NCBI GenBank assembly: GCA_029860045.1
Contig: JAOUBY010000015.1
Coordinates: 1 to 41,388, forward strand
DNA: 41,388 bases
Origin: Gammaproteobacteria bacterium
GTDB taxonomy: Bacteria > Pseudomonadota > Gammaproteobacteria > UBA9214
Direction of reading: 5' to 3'
The translations under genes and the position numbers were made by a program. Positions 27,276 through 38,026 of this stretch are shown here, one piece after another. Under the pieces are notes generated by a model. That model saw only the letters and a list, made by a program, of their open reading frames with translations, did not search any database and was not told where the DNA came from. Each line of letters opens with the position of its first letter. Position 1 is the stretch's first letter.

Positions 27276-27668
27276 TTAAAGGTAGCGCCGCAGGTATTCC
27301 GGGCGGTGATCACGGCAGCCGTGCGGGCGTTCGAGGTAGCGTTTAACAAAGGCTTCGCGGGTGCAGTCGGCCTGGTCGTGCTTGCTCTCGGTGCACTCGA
27401 TGTCTTCGATGTAGTAGCACAGGCTGCGCATGAGGCGGCAGAACAGGCTGGTGCGCAGCCGGTAACCGAACTCGGCCAGCAGGGCCTCGATGGTTTGTAG
27501 CGTGATGCGGCGTACGTTGTAGCTGACGACCAGGTGCCCCGGCCGCTTGATGTGTACCCTCAGTACACCCTTGACGTCGCGCAGCAATGCCGCGGCGGAT
27601 TCTGTCACCGCAGGGTCTTCATCGTGCTCGTCGAGCCAGATGGATCGCCTTTTAAGTTTCTCGATCAC
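27276..27668 (-). CDS. Small protein with an HMA-like ferredoxin fold, function unknown
   Basis: The frame is open to 27836 but the first 56 residues overlap prmC and lack family character. GTG at 27668 (IEKLKRRSIWLDEHDEDP) is the likely start, with AGGA about ten bases upstream, giving 130 residues. The middle (VTESAAALLRDVKGVLRVHI, then LVVSYNVRRITLQTIEALL, then AEFGYRL) has the beta-alpha-beta rhythm of heavy-metal-associated domains but no CxxC metal site. The C-terminal half is Cys-, His- and Arg-rich (CRLMRSLCYYIEDIECTESK, then DCTREAF and PHGCRDHRPEYLRRYL). It lies 58 bases after prmC on the same strand and may be co-transcribed. I cannot assign a function. Confidence 0.65.
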   Translation of the reverse strand: MIEKLKRRSIWLDEHDEDPAVTESAAALLRDVKGVLRVHIKRPGHLVVSYNVRRITLQTIEALLAEFGYRLRTSLFCRLMRSLCYYIEDIECTESKHDQADCTREAFVKRYLERPHGCRDHRPEYLRRYL

Positions 27669-27726
27669 AGCAGTTCCATCCTGACTCCTGCTGTCTGAAA
27701 TAGCAAGGTTTTGGCGCTCCCGGCAG

Positions 27727-28572
27727 CTATTTCCGGCCCCTGATAACCCGGTCCAGCCCTGCATCATCACGGATGTCATCGATGTCGCGATAACCTGCGG
27801 ACTCCAGCAGTTTCCGGGCCGCGTCCGACTGATCATAACCGTGCTCCATCATCAGCCAGCCCCCCGCGTTCAGGTGTTCGGCGGCGCAGTGCGCAATCGC
27901 GCCCAGCGCATCCATGCCGGTCTCGCCTGCGGCCAGTGCACTGCGTGGTTCAAAGCGTACGTCACCGGTTTCCAGGTGCGGGTCCAGTGCAGCGATATAG
28001 GGCGGGTTGCTGACGACCAGGTCAAACGTGCCCTGCAGGGCCGTACACCAGTCTCCCTGCAGAAACTCGATATTATTGGTATGGAGGGTTTGTGCATTGG
28101 AGCGGGCAACGGCAAGTGCGGCTGCCGAGCTGTCAGTTGCCACGACACGGCAATCCGGCCGCTCACTGGCGATGGCCAGCGCAACGGCGCCGCTGCCGGT
28201 GCCGAGGTCGGCAATAGCCAGTTGGCTGCCGGTCGGGATGACGTCCAGCGCCTGCGTGACCAGGGTTTCCGTTTCCGGGCGAGGGATCAGTGTGTCTTGT
28301 GTCACCCTGAGTGGCAGCGACCAGAATTCCCGCTGACCGGTAAGGTGTGCGACCGGTTCCCCGGCCAGCCGGCGTGCCAGTGCCTGTTCGAAGCGTTGTA
28401 GTTGCGTGTCGTCGAGTGTGTTGTCCGGCCAGGCAAACAGGTGACTGCGTGGCTTGTCGAGCACGTGGGCCAGCAAGACCTCGGCATCGAGGCGGGCCGT
28501 GTCGGTGTTCAGCCTGGCGGTAGCCTGCGCCAGCAGGTGGGCGATGGTGACAGGCTTACCCGTTCTGGTCAT
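27727..28572 (-). CDS. prmC: Release factor glutamine methyltransferase
   Basis: PrmC methylates the glutamine of the GGQ motif in RF1 and RF2, which raises termination efficiency. The 281-residue protein has an N-terminal helical substrate domain, the SAM-binding motif [14 protein letters not shown], and the NPPY motif at residues 189-192 that holds the glutamine side chain. Its start lies 17 bases inside the end of prfA, the gene for its substrate, so expression is coupled. Confidence 0.95.
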   Translation of the reverse strand: MTRTGKPVTIAHLLAQATARLNTDTARLDAEVLLAHVLDKPRSHLFAWPDNTLDDTQLQRFEQALARRLAGEPVAHLTGQREFWSLPLRVTQDTLIPRPETETLVTQALDVIPTGSQLAIADLGTGSGAVALAIASERPDCRVVATDSSAAALAVARSNAQTLHTNNIEFLQGDWCTALQGTFDLVVSNPPYIAALDPHLETGDVRFEPRSALAAGETGMDALGAIAHCAAEHLNAGGWLMMEHGYDQSDAARKLLESAGYRDIDDIRDDAGLDRVIRGRK

Positions 28573-29647
28573 TGAGTGCGCTGAGCTGGTCGGCCTGGTA
28601 TTCGCTGATCAGGGGTTCGATGGCCAGGTCCAGGTTGCCGGCCATGAATTCATCCAGCTTGTAGACGGTCAGGTTGACGCGGTGATCGGTCATGCGACCC
28701 TGCGGGAAATTATAGGTGCGGATACGCTCGGAGCGGTCGCCGCTGCCGACCAGCGAGCGCCGGGTTGCGGTTTCCTGTGCCTTCTGTTTTTCCTGTTCCG
28801 AACTGAGCAGCTTTGCTGCCAGTAGTGACATGGCGCGCGCACGGTTCTTGTGTTGCGAGCGCTCGTCCTGGCATTCCACCACGATGCCGGTGGGCAGGTG
28901 GGTCAGGCGTATCGCCGAATCGGTCTTGTTGACGTGCTGACCGCCGGCGCCGGAGGCGCGAAAGGTGTCCACCTTGAGATCGGACGGGTTGATCTCGATG
29001 GTCTCGATCTCATCTGCCTCGGGCAGGATGGCAACGGTTGCCGCCGAGGTGTGGATGCGGCCCTGGGATTCGGTTTCCGGGACCCGTTGCACGCGGTGGG
29101 CACCGGACTCGAATTTCAGACGCGAGTATGCGCCCTGGCCGATGATGCGTGCGATGATTTCCTTGTAACCGCCGTGTTCCCCGGGGCTTTCGTTCAATAC
29201 TTCCACCTGCCACTTCCTGATTTCCGCATAGCGCGAGTACATGCGAAACAGGTTGCCGGCGAAGATCGCGGCCTCGTCACCGCCGGTGCCGGCGCGAATT
29301 TCCAGGTAGATGTTGCTGTCGTCATGCGGGTCTTTCGGTAGCAGCAGTTTTTGCAGCTGCAGTTCCAGTGACTCGATACGTTGCTGCGCAGCACTGAATT
29401 CCTCTTCCGCCATGTGCTTCATGTCGGGGTCGGGATCTTTCAGCATGTCCTGTGCCGATTCGAGGTCGCGGTTGGCACGTTGCCAGTCACCAAAGGCCTC
29501 TACCACGGGTGTCAGTTGTGAATATTCCATACTCAATCTGCGATAGCTGTCCTGGTCGGCTATCGTGCCGGCATCGGCGAGCAGGGCACTGACTTCCTGC
29601 TGCCGCTCATCGATATTTTCCAGTTTGCGAATGATGCTGGCCTGCAT
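28556..29647 (-). CDS. prfA: Peptide chain release factor 1
   Basis: RF1 recognises UAA and UAG and triggers peptide release. The 363-residue protein has the stop-codon-reading PxT motif as PET (residues 190-192 in VPETESQGR) and the catalytic GGQ at 235-237 ([15 protein letters not shown]). The [14 protein letters not shown] block is also present. ATG at 29647 is three bases after the hemA stop and the gene overlaps prmC downstream, the standard hemA-prfA-prmC operon. Confidence 0.97.
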   Translation of the reverse strand: MQASIIRKLENIDERQQEVSALLADAGTIADQDSYRRLSMEYSQLTPVVEAFGDWQRANRDLESAQDMLKDPDPDMKHMAEEEFSAAQQRIESLELQLQKLLLPKDPHDDSNIYLEIRAGTGGDEAAIFAGNLFRMYSRYAEIRKWQVEVLNESPGEHGGYKEIIARIIGQGAYSRLKFESGAHRVQRVPETESQGRIHTSAATVAILPEADEIETIEINPSDLKVDTFRASGAGGQHVNKTDSAIRLTHLPTGIVVECQDERSQHKNRARAMSLLAAKLLSSEQEKQKAQETATRRSLVGSGDRSERIRTYNFPQGRMTDHRVNLTVYKLDEFMAGNLDLAIEPLISEYQADQLSALNDQNG

Positions 29648-29650
29648 TAC

Positions 29651-30910
29651 TTATTTCCGGTTCTTGAGTCTGAACAGGGTGCGTACGGCATCCAGCAGGC
29701 CGGTATCACCCTCGCTAATGGCTGAGCGCAGGTTGACGGTGGGGTCGTGGGTGAGTTTTTTGACCAGGTTGCGGGTCAGGGTCTCAAGTACTTCCCCGGC
29801 GGCGACACCGTTTTCGATCTGCTGCCTGGCGTGCTCGAGTTCGGCCGCGCCCATTTGTTCGGCGTGTTCCCGGTAGGCGCGCAACGTGGGTACGGCGTCC
29901 AGCGAACGCATCCAGGACATGAAGTGTTCCACCTGGGTATCGATGATGTCCTCGGCCTGTTTCGCCGCTTCCTGGCGAGAACGCTGGCCTTCTTCGATAA
30001 CCTGTTTCAGGTCATCTACCGTGTACAGGTACACGTCATTCAACCCGGCAACGCCGGTATCAATATCCGGCGGGACAGCGATGTCGACCATCAACACCGG
30101 CCTGTGCTTGCGCTTCTTCAGTGCCGTTTGCACCATTGCCTTGTCCAGCAATGTATCGGGACTGCCGGTAGAAGCGATCACGATATCGGCCTCGGCGAGG
30201 TGGGCGGGAATCTCGTCCAGCTTGATGCCGTAGCCGTCGAACTGTGCGGCCAGTTCATGCGCGCGGCTCACGGTGCGGTTGGCGATAATCAGCTTGCCGG
30301 TGCCACGTTCGTGCAGGTGGCGCGCAGTCAGTTCAATCGTCTCGCCGGCACCGATCAGCAGCGCGGTGTGGTTTTCAAGGTTGCCGAAGATCTGCCGCGC
30401 CAGGCTGACGGCCGCGAAGGCGACCGACACCGGGCTGGCGCCGATTGCAGTATCGGTGCGGACCTGTTTCGCAACGGAGAAGGTGTGCTGGTAGAGGCGG
30501 TTGACCAGTGTGTCGATGCTGCCGGATTTCAGTGCCTGCTGATAGGAAGTCTTCATCTGTCCGAGGATTTGCGGTTCGCCCAGGATCATGGAGTCCAGGC
30601 CGGCAGCGACGCGCAGCACATGGCGTACGGCCGCTTCTTCCTTGTAGCTGTACAGGTGCGGTTGCAGCACTGTGCTGTCCAGCTGGTGAAACCGGCACAA
30701 CCAGTCGCTGAGCGCATTGGGCGAGTCATCATCGCGTGCGCAGTAGAGTTCGGTGCGGTTGCAGGTCGACAGGATTGCCGCCTCATGCACCCCGGCCAGC
30801 GCGCCCAGTTCCGCCAGTGCCCGCTCCAGTTGCTCGGGCGTAAAGGCAACCTGCCCGCGGATTTCCACGGGGGCAGTATGGTGATTGATGCCCAGGACGG
30901 TTAAATACAT
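29651..30910 (-). CDS. hemA: Glutamyl-tRNA reductase
   Basis: HemA reduces Glu-tRNA(Glu) to glutamate-1-semialdehyde, the first committed step of C5 haem synthesis. ATG at 30910 (MYLTVLGINHHTAPVEIRGQ) is chosen because the family starts there; the extension to 30943 is not conserved. The catalytic Cys50 lies in LSTCNRTELYC. The NADPH-binding domain (TALLIGAGETIELTARHL) and the C-terminal dimerisation helix follow. Length 419 is normal. First gene of the hemA-prfA-prmC operon, divergent from the TPR lipoprotein gene with about 235 bp between, where both promoters must lie. Confidence 0.96.
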   Translation of the reverse strand: MYLTVLGINHHTAPVEIRGQVAFTPEQLERALAELGALAGVHEAAILSTCNRTELYCARDDDSPNALSDWLCRFHQLDSTVLQPHLYSYKEEAAVRHVLRVAAGLDSMILGEPQILGQMKTSYQQALKSGSIDTLVNRLYQHTFSVAKQVRTDTAIGASPVSVAFAAVSLARQIFGNLENHTALLIGAGETIELTARHLHERGTGKLIIANRTVSRAHELAAQFDGYGIKLDEIPAHLAEADIVIASTGSPDTLLDKAMVQTALKKRKHRPVLMVDIAVPPDIDTGVAGLNDVYLYTVDDLKQVIEEGQRSRQEAAKQAEDIIDTQVEHFMSWMRSLDAVPTLRAYREHAEQMGAAELEHARQQIENGVAAGEVLETLTRNLVKKLTHDPTVNLRSAISEGDTGLLDAVRTLFRLKNRK

Positions 30911-31145
30911 ATCAAATTCAAGAAAATCCGGCAGCGAACGCAAAATTCTGCATGGCGGGAACAGTTAATACAAGCCGGTGTAGGTCACGCGGCATCATAC
31001 AGGATATACAACGTTGGCTGTGGCTTGTTGTCCATGCAGGCAGCTGTGCTGCTTTTGCCGGCCGGGTGGCAGCTCATCACGCGTCATGCGATATTCACCA
31101 CAAGGTTTTTTAGCAGGGTAATCAAGAGGCTGATAGAATGATCCG

Positions 31146-32903
31146 ATGGAATATACAATGACAGGTTCGGACAGTCCGTTACGTCGTATGTTGTTGAGCC
31201 TGCTGATGGGCGCGACGATGGTGTCCTGTGCCGTGTCCGGCAGCCGTGCCACGAATGATGCGGAGACGGCGGCCAGGTCGGCGCCAGAGACAGTCGAGGC
31301 GCAGCCGGTATACCCAGAGCAGACTCTCACCGATGACATGATGTTTGACGTCCTGCTTGGCGAAATCGCCGCTCAGCGCGGTGTTTTTGATGTGTCCGTT
31401 GAGCGCTACCTGGAGGCTGCCGTGGCCTCGCAGGACCCCCGGGTCGCTGAACGTGCAGTGCAGGTCGCTTCCTTCGCCCGCCAGTATGACGTGGCCTTTG
31501 TGGCTGCACGCCGCTGGGTGGCACTGGCCCCCGACAACCTCGATGCACGCAAGGCGCTGACTGCGCTGGCACTGCAGGCCGGTGACCTCGATGAGGTCGT
31601 GACCCAGATGGATTACCTGCTGGGTGTTTCCGATAATCCGGAAGAGGGTTTCCGCACCGCGACAGCCGTACTGGCAAGGCATGCCGATAAGCAGGCGGCT
31701 TTGCAGGCCACGCAACAGCTGGTTGATCGCCATCCCGGGAATCCCTATGCCTGGATGGCGCTGTGCCGGATTGCCGTGCTGGCCGAGCAGCTCGACACGG
31801 CGCTGACGGCAATAGACCAGGCGCTGGTACTGCAACCCGGTATGCCGGCAGCAACTATCCTGAAGGCGCAGGTGCTGGTTCGGCTTGAACTCAACCCGGA
31901 AGCGACCCGGATACTGCAGGACGCGGTAAAGGGTGCGCCGAAGAACACCGATCTGCGCTTTGCCTACGGACGCATGTTGCTGGACGGGGAAGACCTGGAA
32001 GGTGCCAGGAAGCAGTTTGCCCGTGTCGTCAAACAGGACCCGGAATACCCGGGTGGGCTCTATTCACTGGCGCTGCTGGAGCTGGAGACCCGCCAATACA
32101 AGGCTGGCGAGAAGCACCTGAAACAGCTGCTGAAGCAGAACCGCGACAACCAGAATGCCTATTACTACCTGGGCTATGCGGCGTATGAACAGGGCAATTC
32201 GGCCGCCGCGCTGGACTGGTATCTCAAGGTCGAGTCCGGCGACTACTGGAACCAGGCGCTACTGCGTGCAACGCAGATCATGGCCGACCAGGGTGACATC
32301 AAGGGCATGCGCGACCACATGCGGCTGCTGAGGCAGAAAAACCCCGACCAGGCAGTCGATTTTTACCTGATTGAGGGGCAGGTGCTGACCGGTGCCAATC
32401 TGCACGATGAGGCGTACCAGCTCTACACGGCGGCGCTGGAATACAGTCCACAGCACGAGGACCTGCTGTATTCACATGCGCTGGCGGCCGAGCAGGTCGG
32501 CAAGCTGGAGGTCACGGAAGCCGGCCTGCGCCAGATACTGGCACGTGATCCGGACAATGTGCGCGCCCTGAATGCACTGGGGTATACGCTCACGGACCGC
32601 ACCGAACGCCACGAAGAGGCGCTGACCTATATCAGCAAGGCATTCCTGCAGAAACCGGATGACCCGGCGATTATGGATAGCATGGGCTGGGTGCATTTCC
32701 GTCTTGGCGACCTGGAGAAGGCGCGTTTCTACCTGCGGCAGGCCTGGGAGAAATTCCAGGACGGCGAAATTGGTGCCCACCTCGGCGAGGTACTGTGGAT
32801 GAGTGGCGAACAGGACGAGGCGCGTCGTATCTGGGCAGCCTCGCGCAAGATCACGCCGGATAGCCCGGTACTGCTGGAAGTCATCCATCGCCTGAATCCG
32901 TGA
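31146..32903 (+). CDS. TPR-repeat lipoprotein
   Basis: The 585-residue protein begins with a membrane signal (RRMLLSLLMGATMVSC) whose end looks like a lipobox at Cys28, so it is probably lipid-anchored and periplasmic. The rest is tetratricopeptide repeats, for example AYYYLGYAAYEQGNSAAALD, ALNALGYTLTDRTERHEEAL and IMDSMGWVHFRLGDLEKARF, with the C-terminal repeats strongest. Such a gene commonly precedes lolB in Gammaproteobacteria; it may be a scaffold in envelope assembly, but the role is not known. Its stop overlaps the lolB start. Confidence 0.85.
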   Translation: MEYTMTGSDSPLRRMLLSLLMGATMVSCAVSGSRATNDAETAARSAPETVEAQPVYPEQTLTDDMMFDVLLGEIAAQRGVFDVSVERYLEAAVASQDPRVAERAVQVASFARQYDVAFVAARRWVALAPDNLDARKALTALALQAGDLDEVVTQMDYLLGVSDNPEEGFRTATAVLARHADKQAALQATQQLVDRHPGNPYAWMALCRIAVLAEQLDTALTAIDQALVLQPGMPAATILKAQVLVRLELNPEATRILQDAVKGAPKNTDLRFAYGRMLLDGEDLEGARKQFARVVKQDPEYPGGLYSLALLELETRQYKAGEKHLKQLLKQNRDNQNAYYYLGYAAYEQGNSAAALDWYLKVESGDYWNQALLRATQIMADQGDIKGMRDHMRLLRQKNPDQAVDFYLIEGQVLTGANLHDEAYQLYTAALEYSPQHEDLLYSHALAAEQVGKLEVTEAGLRQILARDPDNVRALNALGYTLTDRTERHEEALTYISKAFLQKPDDPAIMDSMGWVHFRLGDLEKARFYLRQAWEKFQDGEIGAHLGEVLWMSGEQDEARRIWAASRKITPDSPVLLEVIHRLNP

Positions 32904-33502
32904 AGCGTCTTCGGGAGCTGCTGCTGGTATTGCTGCTGTCAGGCTGTGCAGCCGTGCCGCCGACGGCTCCCCCGGGCGTGGATTCCATTACGTCCGCCGA
33001 TCGTGCGGCTATTTCCCACTGGCAATTCCATGGACGTGTCTCCCTGACCCAGGGTGAGCAGGGCTGGCATGCCGGGCTCGACTGGGAGAACCGGGCCGAT
33101 CAATACCGACTGCAGGTCTCCGGGCCGCTGGGGCAGGGTGCGCTGTTGCTGACCGGTGATGAGTACGTCGTAACGCTGGTGGATGGCGAGGGTCGTATCT
33201 ACACGGCACAGGATGCCGAGGGACTGTTGCAGCAGGTGGCCGGCTGGCAGCTGCCGGTGGCCGGGCTGCGGTACTGGGTGCGCGGGCTGCCGGCTCCACT
33301 CGCGCCCGTCGAGGCAACGCACGATGCACAAGGCCGTCTGCAGCAACTGGTGCAGTCCGGCTGGACGATTACCTACCAGCGCTACCAGGACGTGGACGGG
33401 AGCGCCTGGCCGGCAAAAATGCGGCTGGAGCGTGATGAGCTGGTGGTGCGCCTGGTGATCGACCAGTGGCAGCTCGAACAGCCCGGGGCGCCCTCGTTAT
33501 GA
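32900..33502 (+). CDS. lolB: Outer-membrane lipoprotein receptor LolB
   Basis: LolB takes lipoproteins from LolA and inserts them in the outer membrane. The 200-residue precursor has a short signal ending at Cys16 (LLLSGCAAVPP). The mature part opens with AISHWQFHGRVSLTQGEQGW and has the LolA/LolB half-barrel pattern (GPLGQGALLLTGDEYVVTL, YWVRGLPAP, WTITYQRYQDVDGSAWPAKM). It starts four bases inside the preceding gene and its stop overlaps the ispE ATG, so the three are tightly coupled. Confidence 0.93.
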   Translation: MKRLRELLLVLLLSGCAAVPPTAPPGVDSITSADRAAISHWQFHGRVSLTQGEQGWHAGLDWENRADQYRLQVSGPLGQGALLLTGDEYVVTLVDGEGRIYTAQDAEGLLQQVAGWQLPVAGLRYWVRGLPAPLAPVEATHDAQGRLQQLVQSGWTITYQRYQDVDGSAWPAKMRLERDELVVRLVIDQWQLEQPGAPSL

Positions 33503-34359
33503 GCATGCCGGCGATACCTGCGACGGCCAGCGGCCCCTGGCCGGCCCCTGCCAAACTCAACCTGTTCCTGCATATCACCGGCCGCCGCGCGGATGGCTAT
33601 CATGAGCTACAGACCCTGTTCCAGTTCCTGACCCGCTGCGACTGGCTGTATTTTGACCTCAGCCGGGACGACGTACTGCGCCGGGTCGGCGGGCCGCCCG
33701 GAGTGGCGGAGGCCGATGACCTGTGTGTGCGGGCCGCGCGCCTGTTGCGCGAGGTGACCGGTAGCCAGGCCGGGGTCACTATTTACAATGACAAGCAGTT
33801 GCCGCTCGGGGGCGGGCTGGGCGGGGGCAGCTCCAATGCAGCCACGACCTTGCTTGTGCTCAATCGACTCTGGGGTTTGAATATTAAAATCAATGAGTTG
33901 GAGGGGATTGCCCTGCAGCTGGGTGCCGATGTGCCGGTGTTCGTGCGCGGCCAGGCGGCATTCGCCGAGGGGGTGGGGGAGATTCTCACGCCCGCAGAGC
34001 CACAGGAGCGCTGGTACCTGGTGCTGAATCCGGCGGTAAGCGTATCTACGGCCACTGTTTTTTCCGCCGCGGAATTGACACGGGACACGCCGCGGAAGAC
34101 AATACCCGACCTTCTTTCGGGCAGTAACCGGAATGACTGCGAGGCGGTCGTACGGCATGTATATCCGGAAGTGGCGGCGGCTCTCGATTGGTTGAACAGT
34201 TTTTCTTCCGCGCGCATGACAGGCACCGGTGGTTGTGTGTTTGCAGCCTTTGATACACAGGCGGATGCCGAGGCAGTTGCAGCCCGTATACCGGGCTCCT
34301 GGACCGGCTTCGTGGCCCGGGGAGTCAACCGCTCACCCTTGCTGAGCGCAATGGAGTGA
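33499..34359 (+). CDS. ispE: 4-diphosphocytidyl-2-C-methyl-D-erythritol kinase
   Basis: IspE phosphorylates CDP-ME in the MEP isoprenoid pathway; ispG of the same pathway is at 2.9-4.1 kb. ATG at 33499 overlaps the lolB stop and is chosen because the family opening (PAPAKLNLFLHITGRRADGY) follows closely; the longer frame from 33466 is less likely. GHMP-kinase marks are PAKLNLFLHI, the ATP loop PLGGGLGGGSSNAATTLL, and the C-terminal ARMTGTGGCVFAAF. Length about 286 is normal. Confidence 0.95.
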   Translation: MSMPAIPATASGPWPAPAKLNLFLHITGRRADGYHELQTLFQFLTRCDWLYFDLSRDDVLRRVGGPPGVAEADDLCVRAARLLREVTGSQAGVTIYNDKQLPLGGGLGGGSSNAATTLLVLNRLWGLNIKINELEGIALQLGADVPVFVRGQAAFAEGVGEILTPAEPQERWYLVLNPAVSVSTATVFSAAELTRDTPRKTIPDLLSGSNRNDCEAVVRHVYPEVAAALDWLNSFSSARMTGTGGCVFAAFDTQADAEAVAARIPGSWTGFVARGVNRSPLLSAME

Positions 34360-34404
34360 ACAGAACCCGGTTCGGTGCGCAGTACTGGACGGGGCTTTTA
34401 TTAA

Positions 34405-34479
34405 TGGGACGTCGCCAAGTGGTAAGGCACGGGGTTTTGATCTCCGCATTCGCAGGTTCGAATCCTGCCGTCCCAGCCA
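34405..34479 (+). tRNA. tRNA-Gln (UUG)
   Basis: A 75-base cloverleaf: acceptor TGGGACG pairs with CGTCCCA before G-CCA, the D arm is GCCAAGTGGTAAGGC, the anticodon loop is TTTTGAT with anticodon TTG, and the T arm is GCAGGTTCGAATCCTGC. CCA is encoded. The place between ispE and prs is the usual one for tRNA-Gln in Gammaproteobacteria. Confidence 0.96.
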
Positions 34480-34555
34480 TACAAAGCGGCTGTGACGGTT
34501 ACACGGCAGGACGAGAACCTCGATTGCAGTTGATGACAGTAACACCGAGCAGGTT

Positions 34556-35530
<975 letters not shown>

Positions 35531-35604
35531 CGGTATTAACCGTCACGGTGTTTCGTTTGACGCACTGTGGCAACTTTCTTTCCTGGTCGCGGGAAAGATT
35601 AACG

Positions 35605-35625
35605 GCACCGCAAGGTGCGTTTTTT
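35605..35625 (+). terminator. Hairpin with T-run between prs and rplY
   Basis: GCACC-GCAA-GGTGC forms a short stable hairpin followed by G and six T residues, ending six bases before the rplY ribosome site GGAGAAG. It may terminate prs transcription, or act as an attenuator in the L25 mRNA leader, since it sits so near the rplY start. Confidence 0.65.
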
Positions 35626-35638
35626 ATGGAGAAGTAAC

Positions 35639-36307
35639 ATGGCTATCAGCTTTGAATTGAATGCAGAGCCGCGTACTGACACGGGTAAGGGTGCGAGCCG
35701 CCGCCTGCGTCATGCCGGCAAAGTACCCGTTATCATGTACGGTGGCGGGAAAGACCCTGAATCACTTGCAGTCTCTCAGAACGAGTTGCAGCGCAACCTC
35801 CAGAACGAGGCGTTTTATTCGCACATTCTGACCGTCAAGGACGGAGGCGCAGAGACACAGGCCATCCTGCGTGACCTGCAACGTCACCCGAGTCGTCCAA
35901 TCATCCTGCACATGGACCTGCAACGCATTAATGCGTCAGAGAAGCTCAAGACCCATGTCCCGCTGCACTTTCTCGGCGAAGAAACTGCGCCGGGCGTCAA
36001 GGCCGGTGGCCTGGTGTCGCATGACCTGACCGACGTGCTGGTCGAGTGTCTGCCGAAAGATCTGCCGGAGTTCATCGAGGTTGATATTTCTGCGCTGGAT
36101 ATTGGCGATTCCATTCACCTGTCCGGCCTGACGGTTCCGGAAGGTGTCACGCTGCTCGAACTGGCGCGTGGTGAGGGACACGATCTGTCCGTGGTGTCTA
36201 TCCATGTCAAGCGGATCGTTGAAGAGGTCGAGGAGACACCAACCGAAGCCGCGGCTGAGGGCGAGGGCGAGGGTGAAGGCGAAAGCGAGGCCGGGTCGGG
36301 CGAGTAG
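35639..36307 (+). CDS. rplY: 50S ribosomal protein L25 (long CTC form)
   Basis: L25 binds 5S rRNA. ATG at 35639 is set by GGAGAAG and by the family opening AISFELNAEPRTDTGKGASR. The 222-residue product is the long general-stress CTC type: an N-terminal L25 domain (residues 1-95), a C-terminal beta domain (LHFLGEETAPGVKAGGLVSH, VECLPKDLPEFIEVDIS), and an acidic tail made almost wholly of Glu, Gly, Ala and Ser (EGEGEGEGESEAGSGE). It sits between prs and pth, the standard order. Confidence 0.95.
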   Translation: MAISFELNAEPRTDTGKGASRRLRHAGKVPVIMYGGGKDPESLAVSQNELQRNLQNEAFYSHILTVKDGGAETQAILRDLQRHPSRPIILHMDLQRINASEKLKTHVPLHFLGEETAPGVKAGGLVSHDLTDVLVECLPKDLPEFIEVDISALDIGDSIHLSGLTVPEGVTLLELARGEGHDLSVVSIHVKRIVEEVEETPTEAAAEGEGEGEGESEAGSGE

Positions 36308-36325
36308 CTGACCGGCGCGTCTGTC

Positions 36326-36901
36326 TTGACTGCCATACAGCTCGTCGCCGGGCTGGGTAATCCCGGAAGCAAGTACGAACAGACCCGGCATAATGCCGGG
36401 TTCTGGTTTGTGGACGCGGCTGCGCGGCGCTTTGGCGGACACTTCGCTGCCGAGAACAAGTTCAGTAGCGAGGTTGCCCGCTGCTCCATCAAGGGCCGGG
36501 ACTGCCGGCTGCAGAAGCCGATGGAATTCATGAACTGCAGTGGTCGCCCGGTAAGGACGCTGGCTGATTTCTACCGCATTCCTCGCAATGCAATCCTCAT
36601 CGTGCACGATGAACTGGATTTGCCGCCGGGCACGGTACGTCTTAAGAAGGATGGCGGGCACGGTGGCCACAATGGCCTGCGTGACCTGATTCCACACCTG
36701 GGCGGTAACGACTTCCTGCGTCTGCGCATCGGTATCGGCCACCCGGGTCACAAGGATGGCGTAACCGGTTATGTGCTGAAGGCGGCGCCAGCCGATGAGT
36801 TGCGGCTGATCGAGGATGCTATCGACGCGGCCGTCGATGTGTTGCCGCGTATCGTTGCCGGTGATGTCGAGGCGGCAATGAAAGAGCTGCACACCCGCTA
36901 G
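36326..36901 (+). CDS. pth: Peptidyl-tRNA hydrolase
   Basis: Pth frees tRNA from prematurely released peptidyl-tRNA. The 191-residue protein has LVAGLGNPGSKYEQTRHNAG with the catalytic His22, then MNCSGRPV, VHDELDLPPGTVRLKKDGGH and GGHNGLRDLI. The start must be the TTG at 36326: the only other in-frame codon of start type after the upstream stop is a CTG, and the family sequence begins within two residues of the TTG. No clear Shine-Dalgarno is seen, so it may depend on translation of rplY 18 bases upstream. Confidence 0.95.
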   Translation: MTAIQLVAGLGNPGSKYEQTRHNAGFWFVDAAARRFGGHFAAENKFSSEVARCSIKGRDCRLQKPMEFMNCSGRPVRTLADFYRIPRNAILIVHDELDLPPGTVRLKKDGGHGGHNGLRDLIPHLGGNDFLRLRIGIGHPGHKDGVTGYVLKAAPADELRLIEDAIDAAVDVLPRIVAGDVEAAMKELHTR

Positions 36902-36934
36902 GAACGCAGTAATAACTGCAGGAAATATTTAAAG

Positions 36935-38026
36935 ATGAGTGTTAAATGCGGCATCGTCGGCCTGCCCAATGTCGGTAAGTCCACCCTGTTCAATGCACTG
37001 ACCGAGGCCGGTATACAGGCGGAGAATTACCCGTTCTGCACCATCGATCCGAATGTCGGCATCGTGCCGGTGCCCGATCCGCGCCTGGATGCGCTGGCCG
37101 CAATCGTCGAGCCGGAAAAGGTTATCAATACCACCATGGAGTTCGTCGACATCGCCGGGCTGGTTGCCGGTGCATCGAAGGGCGAGGGACTCGGTAACAA
37201 GTTCCTGGCGAATATCCGCGAGACCGATGCCATCTGCATGGTGGTGCGTTGTTTCGAGGACGATAACGTGGTGCATGTCAGCGGCAGTATCGACCCGTTG
37301 CGCGATATCGACGTGATCAACACCGAACTGGCGCTGGCCGATCTCGATACCGTGGAGCGCGGCATCCAGCGTGTTGGCAAGGTCGCCAAGAGCGGTGACA
37401 AGGAGGCGCGCGCGACGCTCGCCGTGTTCGAGCAGGTGCAAGCGCACCTCGATAGCGGTGGCATGGTGCTTGCGCTTGAGCTGGACGATGAGCAGCGGGC
37501 CTGTATACAGGAACTGCACCTGCTTACCGCCAAGCCGGTCATGTACGTGGCCAATATTGCCGAGGACGGCCTTGAGAATAACCCGGCCCTGGAAGTGGTG
37601 CGTGAACGTGCGGTGGCCGAGGGTGCGCAGGTGGTGGCCGTGTGCGCGGCAATCGAGGCAGAGATTGTGGAACTGGATGCCGATGAGCGCAGCGAGTACC
37701 TGGCGGAACTGGGCCTGGAAGAGCCGGGCCTGAACCGGGTGATCCGTGCCGGCTACCAGTTACTGGGACTGCAGACCTATTTCACTGCCGGGGTGAAGGA
37801 AGTGCGTGCCTGGACCACCCGGATCGGCGCAACGGCACCGAAGGCCGCGGCCGAGATCCACACCGATTTCGAGAAGGGTTTTATCCGTGCCGAAGTGGTT
37901 TCCTACGAGGATTTCATTGCCTGCAAGGGCGAGAACGGTGCCCGCGAGGCCGGCAAACTGCGCCTGGAAGGCAAGGACTATATTGTGCAGGACGGCGATG
38001 TCATGCACTTCCGCTTTAATGTGTAG
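36935..38026 (+). CDS. ychF: Redox-regulated ATPase YchF (Obg family)
   Basis: YchF (OLA1) is an Obg-like P-loop NTPase that prefers ATP, binds ribosomes and influences stress responses. The 363-residue protein has [18 protein letters not shown] (P-loop), the switch II region [20 protein letters not shown], and YVANIAED in place of the NKxD guanine motif, which explains ATP use. A coiled-coil arm (residues about 130-200) and a TGS domain ([20 protein letters not shown] to VMHFRFNV) follow. It starts 33 bases after pth. Its TAG stop lies inside the REP element that begins at 38022. Confidence 0.96.
   Translation: MSVKCGIVGLPNVGKSTLFNALTEAGIQAENYPFCTIDPNVGIVPVPDPRLDALAAIVEPEKVINTTMEFVDIAGLVAGASKGEGLGNKFLANIRETDAICMVVRCFEDDNVVHVSGSIDPLRDIDVINTELALADLDTVERGIQRVGKVAKSGDKEARATLAVFEQVQAHLDSGGMVLALELDDEQRACIQELHLLTAKPVMYVANIAEDGLENNPALEVVRERAVAEGAQVVAVCAAIEAEIVELDADERSEYLAELGLEEPGLNRVIRAGYQLLGLQTYFTAGVKEVRAWTTRIGATAPKAAAEIHTDFEKGFIRAEVVSYEDFIACKGENGAREAGKLRLEGKDYIVQDGDVMHFRFNV

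Noticed and set aside
29747..30904. A 385-codon plus-strand frame opposite hemA
   Set aside because: hemA on the other strand has all expected motifs; this frame shows no domain.
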